DNA of 64,000 nucleotides from Cellvibrionaceae bacterium (GTDB lineage Bacteria > Pseudomonadota > Gammaproteobacteria > Pseudomonadales > Cellvibrionaceae): assembly GCA_021151695.1 (NCBI GenBank), contig JAGKWU010000002.1, positions 124,001 to 188,000 on the forward strand. Reading direction: 5' to 3'. A program made the translations under genes and the position numbers. Below the pieces are notes generated by a model. That model was not told the DNA's origin and made no database searches. It saw only the letters and a program-made list of their open reading frames with translations. Below are positions 17,971-24,804 of this stretch, one piece after another (the first letter of the stretch is position 1; the number at the start of each line of letters is the position of its first letter).

Positions 17971-19311
17971 TTAAATCACTTTGGACAGAATCAATCCACC
18001 CCAGAGCACATTGCGATCGCCATCGCCCTGTTTGATTTCAGAGGTTTGGCCGCGCAACACATAGCTGAATCTGTACCCTTGTTTAAAGGCGTAGGTGTAA
18101 CCGGCCCAGCCTTCCAGCACTAATGGATGCAACTCATCCCGACCATAAGTCACTTCGCTGTTGCGAAATTGCCCCTGCAAAAAGGCATTGTAGGCACGCA
18201 GTTTTAGCGTGATACCTGCCCAGAAATAATGCTCGGTGGTGGGTGTTGCGGTGCTGGTATAAGTGGATTTTTCACCGTAGCTAATTAACTCGGGATTAAA
18301 CGACGACCAGGGCGAAAAAAGTTTTCCGCTGCGCATGCTTAAACTCCAGCTCGCCTCGGTTAAGTATCCGACGGAGGCTTGCAGAGTACTTTTTACTTCC
18401 ATGGTTTCCGACAGGCCTTCAAGCAAATGTTGGCGAGCGATTACATAGCGACCAGTGAGTTCACCTCCTTCACTAATTTGGTTGTTCCAGCCGCGCGCTG
18501 GTTTGCCGCCCAGTTGTTCGTGGGTGATATTTTGCAGTTCACCTACCAAGCCTGTGCCCAGCGCACCTACAGTGAGTGTTGTTTTCCAGGCGAGATTTTC
18601 CGCCAGATCGATTTGCTCGTGAGAGCTGGAGAAGTAGACCAGGCTAGCGTAGGGGCGATCATTGTAATCGGGTGCTGCATCAGTGAGTGTTGCAGGTGTA
18701 AAGCCAAAAAAGCCGAACTCAAGGCTGTAGCCGTCGCGAGTGTTGGGCTCATTTTCGATACCCAGTAAACGGTCGATAGCGGAGAGTGGTTCCCTGAGCG
18801 ACAGGTCTGCGTCCCTTGCACCGGCACCGCTGTAAGTGAAGTTAAGGCCGTAGGTGTAATCGCGATCGCGATGGCCGGGTGCGAGTATGTCGTTATCGAT
18901 GGCCAGCGCCCAGCTGCTGCGCGCGGCTTTGGGGTCGAGCGAGAGTGCAGGGCGTTTTTCTTCGTCCACCAACAAGGCAAGCTGTTGCCAATCGGGTTCG
19001 GCGTTAGCGAGATAGGCGCGGTTATCAGCGCGGGTATAGGCACTCAAGCTAACCAGAAGTACCAGCAGCAAGAGCTGTACGGATACTATCTGGAAAGCAC
19101 TGATCCATCCTTGAGCCTCACCTTGGGCTTGGGTCTTGCGACTTCGCTGGTAGCGGGCTTGTTGATGGATGATCCGTGAATCCGCGTAGCCGGAATAGGG
19201 TTGAGAGTCGATTGGTATGGAAATGCGAAGGGAGCCGGGTTGTGCCACCTGGTCGCGGTTGGCGCTGGCGTTTTGGGCAAGCGCAGAGTCAGCAGATAGT
19301 GAAATACTCAT
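17971..19311 (-). CDS. LpxR-like lipid A deacylase (DUF2219 family)
   Basis: From about residue 110 the 446-residue protein matches the LpxR/DUF2219 outer-membrane barrel: W-A-L-A-I-D-N-D-I-L, then D-R-D-Y-T-Y-G-L-N-F-T-Y-S-G, and D-R-P-Y-A-S-L-V-Y. LpxR removes the 3' acyloxyacyl chain of lipid A using N-D residues like those seen. The N-terminus is odd: about 70 polar residues precede a hydrophobic signal-like segment (about residues 70-93), with no internal ATG between. Either the export signal is internal or the start is misplaced. A TetR-type palindrome lies about 40 nt upstream. Confidence 0.8.
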   Translation of the reverse strand: MSISLSADSALAQNASANRDQVAQPGSLRISIPIDSQPYSGYADSRIIHQQARYQRSRKTQAQGEAQGWISAFQIVSVQLLLLVLLVSLSAYTRADNRAYLANAEPDWQQLALLVDEEKRPALSLDPKAARSSWALAIDNDILAPGHRDRDYTYGLNFTYSGAGARDADLSLREPLSAIDRLLGIENEPNTRDGYSLEFGFFGFTPATLTDAAPDYNDRPYASLVYFSSSHEQIDLAENLAWKTTLTVGALGTGLVGELQNITHEQLGGKPARGWNNQISEGGELTGRYVIARQHLLEGLSETMEVKSTLQASVGYLTEASWSLSMRSGKLFSPWSSFNPELISYGEKSTYTSTATPTTEHYFWAGITLKLRAYNAFLQGQFRNSEVTYGRDELHPLVLEGWAGYTYAFKQGYRFSYVLRGQTSEIKQGDGDRNVLWGGLILSKVI

Positions 19312-19350
19312 CTATTTAGCTCCTTGAAAAAGCAAAAACCAATCCAAAGA

Positions 19351-19368
19351 TGACCGGTCGTCTGCTTT
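19351..19368. promoter_or_regulatory. candidate operator upstream of the lpxR-like gene
   Basis: TGACCGGTCGTCTGCTTT matches 16 of 18 bases with the palindrome upstream of the tetR gene at 20154. It lies about 40 nt before the lpxR-like start, where bound repressor would block transcription. Confidence 0.6.
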
Positions 19369-19559
19369 TTGTGCCAAAAATAAAGCGCTGGTGGGCGCCT
19401 TATTATTATTTTGGGCAGGATTGGATTGTGGCAAACCCCTTCGCGCCCGAACAATTGATAAATGTCAGATATTGGATATGCAGGTCTAAAGCCACTAATT
19501 GATGGCCGTAAACACCAGAGCAAATGCCAGAATGGCGAGTGTAAAAGCGCTATTACCCG

Positions 19560-20141
19560 TTATTTGCCGAGAATACCTGGCAGGGTTTTGATGAAAACTT
19601 CCATGGGCTCACAACTATTGGCTGCTTTGGCTCGCATGAGCGCGCCTTCCCAGGCGTTGAACAGAAACTCGGCCAATTGCGCAGGCGCAACCGGGCTTGC
19701 CAGGCTTCCAGCCAGGCGCGCTTCTTCCAGCACATCTTCTACCAGCAAGGTTTTGTTGCGCAGCATTTGACGGACTTTGAGGCGAATTGCCTCGTTGGAT
19801 TCCGACATTTCCTGACACATATTGCCGATAAAGCAGCCGCCGTTGAGTTTGTCGTCACACTTGTCTACGCCAAATTCAAAGAAGCGAATGAGTCTGTCCA
19901 AAGGTGGAACTGTGCGGTCATTGAGCAGTTTGCGGCTCAATTGCATGCGCTCGTCCGCCACTTTTTCGAGAGCGGCAATGGCAAAATCTTCCTTACTTTT
20001 AAAGTAAGTATAGAAAGAGCCCTTGGGCACCTCGGCGGCATCGACTATGTCCTGGATGCTGGTGCCGTTGTAGCCACGAGTGGTCATTACTGCAACACCG
20101 GCATCGAGGAGATAGTCTTTTTTCAGTTCACGTTTGCTCAT
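19560..20141 (-). CDS. TetR-family regulator, probable control of lpxR-like gene
   Basis: The 193-residue protein (ATG at 20141) begins M-S-K-R-E-L-K-K-D-Y-L-L. It has the TetR helix-turn-helix T-S-I-Q-D-I-V-D-A-A-E-V-P-K-G-S-F-Y-T-Y-F and a C-terminal domain with G-C-F-I-G-N-M and A-W-E-G-A-L-M-R-A, typical of regulators that answer electrophiles or fatty-acid-like ligands. An upstream extension to 20243 is unlikely, because the operator would then lie within the coding sequence. The palindrome before this gene recurs before the lpxR-like gene on the same strand. Confidence 0.88.
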   Translation of the reverse strand: MSKRELKKDYLLDAGVAVMTTRGYNGTSIQDIVDAAEVPKGSFYTYFKSKEDFAIAALEKVADERMQLSRKLLNDRTVPPLDRLIRFFEFGVDKCDDKLNGGCFIGNMCQEMSESNEAIRLKVRQMLRNKTLLVEDVLEEARLAGSLASPVAPAQLAEFLFNAWEGALMRAKAANSCEPMEVFIKTLPGILGK

Positions 20142-20153
20142 GGGTAAAATATA

Positions 20154-20172
20154 TGACCAGTCGTCTGGTTTT
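20154..20172. promoter_or_regulatory. candidate TetR autoregulatory operator
   Basis: The core ACCAG-TCGT-CTGGT is a 5-nt inverted repeat inside TGACCAGTCGTCTGGTTTT, 12 nt upstream of the tetR start. A near copy lies at 19351. Confidence 0.65.
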
Positions 20173-20236
20173 TCAAGGGTTGGCTTAGTCGTTGTTGTTA
20201 TAGATGAGTGCCCGGAATGGAATATTGTGATTTTGC

Positions 20237-20271
20237 ATGCCATCCCGGCGGCGTAACAACCGGAATGGCAT
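20237..20271. terminator. hairpin between ndpA and tetR
   Basis: Arms ATGCCATCCCGG and CCGGAATGGCAT pair with one mismatch across an 11-nt loop, directly after the ndpA stop. A T-tract is weak on both strands, so this is a possible terminator only. Confidence 0.4.
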
Positions 20272-20277
20272 ATTACT

Positions 20278-21294
20278 CTACATGGACTGCAAATGCTTGA
20301 GCAGGCGAGCCTTGAGGGCTGGAGGGATGTTCTTGATGGTCAGCTGGTCGCTATTGGCGTCATAGACAATATCGCCACCTAAACATTCGGCTGAAAAGCT
20401 CATGCTCAGCGCATCGTTGCGGCCGCTGATGCGCACATAGCTGCGCAACTGACCGGAGTCGGCAATAAATTCGCTTTTGGATTCTGGCTGCTTTTCTTCC
20501 ATAAAACGTACAAAGCGCTCTGGCTCATAGTTTTTGATTTCCTGACTGAGCGTGTTGGACAGCTCGGCGATTACCACCGGTTTGCCAGCCTTGTTCTGCT
20601 CCAGGCAGTAATCGACCACTTTGGTGCGGGTGACGCGGGCGGTTTGCTCGTCCAGGGTATCGCTGAAGTTGTCGACTATTTGCAAAAACTCACGCGTATC
20701 GCCCTTGATATCATGCTTGTCGCTAAAGCCGAGCAGGGCGCTAAAGGCGTCAGCCAGGTCTTTGTCGCCGCGGGATTTCATCAGTGCAAGGTAGGTGGCT
20801 GAATCGCCGCCATCCCAATCGGCCAGATTGATTTTGGCCGCCAGACCAAAACCGGACGTATCCAGATAGCGTGATTCGGTGAGCGTCAGATCGGCATCCA
20901 GATAGAGGCCGCTCATATGTTCGACCAAATAGACGTAGAGGATTTCGCCGGCTTCGATTTTTTCCATCGCGAAAAACAAATAGGCATCCAACACCAGTTC
21001 GCTGGTATCCAGCAGCTGTTTAAATTGTGCGACGACTTTTTGTGTAAAGCTGGCAAAGCTTAAACGACCTTCACGGTATTCGGTCAGCCAGGAGGAAAAG
21101 GGGAACTCTCCGGTCTCGCTGGAAAAGCGGCCATAATGTTTGCCACCTTTGCGAATAAACTGGATTTTAAGCTCGTAAGCGAGCTCTTCGAGTATGCCGT
21201 TGAGTGCGAAATCTTCGCTGCGAACCTGGGTATTAATGCCGGCGCTGGGCATATCGCGCACAATGCGATGGGTAGTGATTGCGGAAAAAGCCAT
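20278..21294 (-). CDS. ndpA: nucleoid-associated protein NdpA/YejK
   Basis: The protein binds the nucleoid; its cellular role is poorly defined. From the ATG at 21294 it has 338 residues, close to the 335 of E. coli YejK. It begins M-A-F-S-A-I-T-T-H-R-I-V, and its last 90 residues (R-S-Y-V-R-I-S-G, then F-S-A-E-C-L-G-G-D-I-V-Y-D and L-T-I-K-N-I-P-P) follow the family C-terminus. The open frame continues upstream to 21522, but that part overlaps the divergent ridA gene and is not conserved. Confidence 0.88.
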   Translation of the reverse strand: MAFSAITTHRIVRDMPSAGINTQVRSEDFALNGILEELAYELKIQFIRKGGKHYGRFSSETGEFPFSSWLTEYREGRLSFASFTQKVVAQFKQLLDTSELVLDAYLFFAMEKIEAGEILYVYLVEHMSGLYLDADLTLTESRYLDTSGFGLAAKINLADWDGGDSATYLALMKSRGDKDLADAFSALLGFSDKHDIKGDTREFLQIVDNFSDTLDEQTARVTRTKVVDYCLEQNKAGKPVVIAELSNTLSQEIKNYEPERFVRFMEEKQPESKSEFIADSGQLRSYVRISGRNDALSMSFSAECLGGDIVYDANSDQLTIKNIPPALKARLLKHLQSM

Positions 21295-21375
21295 AATGAA
21301 AATGCAAATAGATTTTGTAATACTGTGGGGCCGCCATCTTAGCACGCGGGTATTGTCTTCACACTCACGGAATAA

Positions 21376-21726
21376 ATGATGGATATCAAACACCTGAATC
21401 CCGCTCCTCGCTGGTCTGATGCCACCGTATTTAACGGCATCGCCCATTTTGTTGAAGTACCTAATGACACAAGCGTTGATATGGCGAGCCAGATCGCGCA
21501 GATATTGCAACAAGCCCAACACACGCTGGACAAGATCAACAGCGATAAATCCCGCTTGCTGTCAGCCACTATTTACCTGACGGATTTCGCCAATGCCGCT
21601 GCATTGAATAGCGCCTGGGAGGCTTGGTTGCCCTTTGGTTGTGCGCCATCTCGCGCCTGCATTAAAGCAGAATTGGTAGATCCGCAGATGCTGGTGGAAA
21701 TCGCGTTTGTAGCCGCCACGCGTTAA
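21376..21726 (+). CDS. RidA/YjgF-family protein
   Basis: RidA-family proteins hydrolyse reactive enamine/imine intermediates of amino-acid metabolism. The 116-residue product has the fold's typical order: an early F-N-G-I-A-H-F-V-E-V strand, a helix with A-Q-I-L-Q-Q-A-Q-H-T-L-D, and the closing P-S-R-A-C-I-K-A-E-L-V-D-P-Q-M-L-V-E-I segment, where the conserved Arg and Glu bind the substrate carboxylate and water. The P-x-R-A form suggests a RidA subgroup (YoaB/TdcF-like) rather than the archetype. It is divergent from ndpA, with about 80 nt between the starts. Confidence 0.85.
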   Translation: MMDIKHLNPAPRWSDATVFNGIAHFVEVPNDTSVDMASQIAQILQQAQHTLDKINSDKSRLLSATIYLTDFANAAALNSAWEAWLPFGCAPSRACIKAELVDPQMLVEIAFVAATR

Positions 21727-21821
21727 GCGTTTTTTAATATCCCTTCTATACTCCTTGGATTATTTGGCCCGAACCGGCCTGCGCGCCGGGCTGCGCCACG
21801 CCTATTGCTAAGGAGTTATTT

Positions 21822-22982
21822 ATGGCGACGCCAATCGATCAATACCTGAACACACTGGCCAAAAAAGAAGGCTCGGATTTATACCTGAGCACAGGTGCGC
21901 CGCCCTGTGCCAAATTCCAGGGCGTGCTTAAACCCCTGGCGCAGGAAGCTTATAAGCCGGGCGAAATTGAAAAAATTGCCAATGAAATTATGGATGCGGA
22001 ACAGCGCGCAATTTTTGCGACAGAATTGGAAATGAATTTGGCGATTTCCATTCACGGCGTTGGGCGTTTCCGTATCAATATTTTTAAGCAGCGCAATGAG
22101 GTTTCCATTGTTGCGCGCAACATCAATACCGATATTCCGCAATTCGATAATCTCGGCCTGCCAGAAATTTTAAAAGAAGTGGTGATGACCAAGCGCGGCC
22201 TGGTGCTCTTTGTGGGCGGCACAGGCTCGGGTAAATCCACGTCGCTGGCAGCACTGATTGATCACCGCAATTCCTCCAGTGGCGGCCACATTATTACCAT
22301 CGAAGATCCTGTGGAATTTGTGCATCGCCACAAAAAAAGTGTGATTAACCAGCGCGAAGTGGGTGTAGATACGCGCAGTTATAAAGCCGCGCTGAAAAAT
22401 ACCTTGCGCCAGGCACCGGATGTAATTTTGATCGGCGAAATTCGCGATCGCGAAACCATGGAGCACGCACTGGAATTTGCCGAGACAGGTCACCTCGCTA
22501 TTTCAACACTGCACGCCAACAATGCGAACCAGGCGCTGGAGCGCATTATCAATATGTTTCCGGAGGAGCGTCGCCCGCAATTGTTGATGGGGTTATCGCA
22601 AAACCTGCGTGCGTTTGTATCCCAGCGTTTATTGCCAACCGTGGATGGAAAACGCTGTGCAGCGATTGAAGTCTTATTGGGAACAAAAACGATTCAGGAG
22701 TTGATCCATAAAAATCGCCTCACTGAAATCAAAGAGATTATGGAGAAATCCGAAAACATCGGCATGCAGACATTTGATGGTGCGATTTTTAAATTGTATA
22801 TGGCGGGGCGCATTAGTTTTGACGATGCCATTGCCAATGCGGATTCACCCAATAATTTGCGCTTGCGTATCAAGTTGGCGAGTAACAGTGTTGAGGCGGC
22901 GGATTTACCCAAAGCTGCTGCTATTCCCAGCAGTTTGGGCGAATTGAGTTTGACCAAAATTGATGAAGATAAAGAGGGGTAG
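21822..22982 (+). CDS. pilU: type IV pilus retraction ATPase PilU
   Basis: PilU is a PilT-like hexameric ATPase that helps retract type IV pili under load. The 386-residue product has Walker A G-G-T-G-S-G-K-S-T (residues 132-140), the Asp box I-T-I-E-D-P-V-E-F, Walker B V-I-L-I-G-E-I-R-D-R-E-T-M, and the His box S-T-L-H-A-N-N-A-N-Q-A. The C-terminal A-D-S-P-N-N-L-R-L-R-I-K-L and overall length fit PilU better than PilT (about 345). pilT is not beside it, unlike in Pseudomonas, so this may be a separate paralogue. Confidence 0.88.
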   Translation: MATPIDQYLNTLAKKEGSDLYLSTGAPPCAKFQGVLKPLAQEAYKPGEIEKIANEIMDAEQRAIFATELEMNLAISIHGVGRFRINIFKQRNEVSIVARNINTDIPQFDNLGLPEILKEVVMTKRGLVLFVGGTGSGKSTSLAALIDHRNSSSGGHIITIEDPVEFVHRHKKSVINQREVGVDTRSYKAALKNTLRQAPDVILIGEIRDRETMEHALEFAETGHLAISTLHANNANQALERIINMFPEERRPQLLMGLSQNLRAFVSQRLLPTVDGKRCAAIEVLLGTKTIQELIHKNRLTEIKEIMEKSENIGMQTFDGAIFKLYMAGRISFDDAIANADSPNNLRLRIKLASNSVEAADLPKAAAIPSSLGELSLTKIDEDKEG

Positions 22983-22988
22983 GTTTCT

Positions 22989-23020
22989 GGCGAGGCAAAG
23001 GTGATTGTCTTTGCCTCGCC
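22989..23020. terminator. bidirectional hairpin between pilU and phnB-like gene
   Basis: Perfect 12-bp arms GGCGAGGCAAAG and CTTTGCCTCGCC flank an 8-nt loop, 7 nt after the pilU stop and 9 nt before the stop of the converging gene. No long T-tract is present. Confidence 0.6.
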
Positions 23021-23029
23021 GATGATTTT

Positions 23030-23446
23030 CTAAGCCTTGGGCTGTTTGTAGCAGTTGAGTAACCACTGGATACCAAAGCGGTCAGTCAGGTCGCCAAAAC
23101 GTGCGCCCCAAAAGGTATCCGCCAACTCCATATTGATTTTTCCGCCTTCTGCCAGCGCCTGAAAAACGCGCGTCTGTTCTGATTCATCCTCAAAATTAAT
23201 CGTGAGTGCGATGGCGTTGCCAATAGTGACTGGCTGGCCGGGCATGCCATCGGATGCCATGATGCTGACAGGGCCTGCGCTGAATTCCGCGTGCATGACT
23301 TTGTCGGCCTGTTCGCCGGGAAGGTTTTGCTGGGCTTGGGCGAAAGTTTGGAGGGAAATAATCTCGCCACTGAGGACAGCTTTGTAAAACTCCAGGGCTT
23401 CGCGGGTGCGGCCGCCGAAATTGATGTAGGGGTTGAATGCTTTCAT
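23030..23446 (-). CDS. PhnB-like VOC-superfamily protein
   Basis: The 138-residue protein starts at the ATG at 23446, with GAAGGA 7 nt upstream; an earlier in-frame ATG would add five residues. It begins M-K-A-F-N-P-Y-I-N-F-G-G and contains A-L-E-F-Y-K-A-V-L-S-G-E, V-M-H-A-E-F, and the C-terminal W-G-A-R-F-G-D-L-T-D-R-F-G-I-Q-W, the signature of the PhnB/3-demethylubiquinone methyltransferase-like VOC family. Members are usually of unknown substrate; the fold binds metals or small ligands. It converges on pilU. Confidence 0.85.
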   Translation of the reverse strand: MKAFNPYINFGGRTREALEFYKAVLSGEIISLQTFAQAQQNLPGEQADKVMHAEFSAGPVSIMASDGMPGQPVTIGNAIALTINFEDESEQTRVFQALAEGGKINMELADTFWGARFGDLTDRFGIQWLLNCYKQPKA

Positions 23447-23721
23447 AGAATATTCCTTCAACGTGGGTGGAGTAGCAGTGGGGCAAATCGGTACGTGGAG
23501 GTAGGAGAGGGCAGTTTCAAGGCGGGGATCAGGTTAAAAGGCGAGAAACCTGCCCAAGAGTTATAAATCCCGGGTTGTTAACCCAGAAAGAGTTCACGAA
23601 AAACAAATTTTGACGAAACTGGCCAGCCGTAGCTGAGCTACACTCTATTTTCCGCTGTGTCTTTTATCTGGCGCATTAATTCAATATATTCCTGGCACCT
23701 GCATTAATATCGGATCTGGTT

Positions 23722-24510
23722 GTGAAGAATCTCTTGTCCATCCTGTTGCTCTGCTCCGGCATAAGTCTGGCGGCTTCCGCTTGGGCTGCCGTTGAGGCGG
23801 GCGCTGTTGAGGCAGGCGGGGATGAGGTGAAGGCAGTGGTCGACTTTGATCAGCAGGTGCGCGAGGTCGCCGAGCGTACCGCCGCCGAAGAGCGTGCCAA
23901 ACGTGAAGAGGCTCGCCAGGCCAAGTTGGCTGATGGCAAACCCGCCAGCGAGCCAATGCGCATCTTCAAATACCGCAAAGATGGCACCTTGTCATTTTCC
24001 GATAGCGCTCCTTACAAAACCCGCTATGAAGTGATTGTCTACAACAGCTGCTATGCCTGCGCTATAGGTTCCAAGGTCGACTGGCACAACACAAAGCTTC
24101 ATATGACTGAATTCGCCGATACCATCACCCAGGCTGCGCGCGAAAACAGCGTGGACCCGGCGCTGGTGCGCGCGGTGATACATGCAGAGTCTGCCTTTAA
24201 CCCCCTGGCCCGTTCCCGCAAGGGTGCCATGGGGCTGATGCAGTTGATGCCGGATACGGCCAAAGACATGGGCGTGGTGGATTCCTCCAATCCGATTCAG
24301 AACATCCGCGGCGGGGTGAAGTACCTGGCTTATCTGCTGCAAAGATTTAATGGTAACGAGACATTGGCGACAGCGGCGTACAACGCTGGTGCCGGAGCTG
24401 TCACCCGCCACGGTGGGATTCCTCCTTTCGAAGAAACCCAGACCTACGTCAAACGCGTCAAGATTCTGCTGGAGCGTTACAAACAGCAGAAAGTCCTCGC
24501 CAATAATTAA
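23722..24510 (+). CDS. lytic transglycosylase (SLT domain, GH23)
   Basis: The enzyme cleaves peptidoglycan glycan strands in the periplasm, leaving anhydro-muramic ends. The 262-residue product starts at GTG 23722, has a signal peptide (cleavage near A-S-A-W-A, about residue 22), an Ala/Glu-rich region, a DUF4124-like segment (F-K-Y-R-K-D-G-T-L-S-F-S-D) and a C-terminal SLT domain. The catalytic Glu is E156 in I-H-A-E-S-A-F-N-P; later motifs are G-A-M-G-L-M-Q-L-M-P and A-A-Y-N-A-G-A-G-A-V. The gene stands alone. Confidence 0.9.
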   Translation: MKNLLSILLLCSGISLAASAWAAVEAGAVEAGGDEVKAVVDFDQQVREVAERTAAEERAKREEARQAKLADGKPASEPMRIFKYRKDGTLSFSDSAPYKTRYEVIVYNSCYACAIGSKVDWHNTKLHMTEFADTITQAARENSVDPALVRAVIHAESAFNPLARSRKGAMGLMQLMPDTAKDMGVVDSSNPIQNIRGGVKYLAYLLQRFNGNETLATAAYNAGAGAVTRHGGIPPFEETQTYVKRVKILLERYKQQKVLANN

Positions 24511-24804
24511 GCCTCTTCCTCCCGCCCACATTCTCTCTCTAGCCAGCATTGTCTGCGGCCAGCATTTGTATGTTGTCGCGCCAATCATCCCCTTCCCACC
24601 TTTCTGGAAGTGAAACATGGGAGTGGTCCACTTTGCAGAAACACAGCAATCTGGGACGAATCGCGCCTTGCCTGGTGAAATTATGTTCGTGGGTACGGAG
24701 CTCTACAGCTGTACCTCTCCAATAACAATAATCAGATATGGCTCTCACGGACGCAGTGTCGTGCCTGCTTATACCTATTAAATAAGAACTCCAGGGTATC
24801 AACT

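Noticed and set aside
20278..21522. Longer ndpA start at 21522
   Set aside because: The extra 76 residues overlap the divergent ridA gene and are not part of the YejK family; the ATG at 21294 gives the normal length.
24550..24790. Possible riboswitch or structured leader before the GH16 gene
   Set aside because: GGGACGAA and GGACGCAG resemble fragments of the GEMM core, but the order, spacing and GCAAACC partner are absent.
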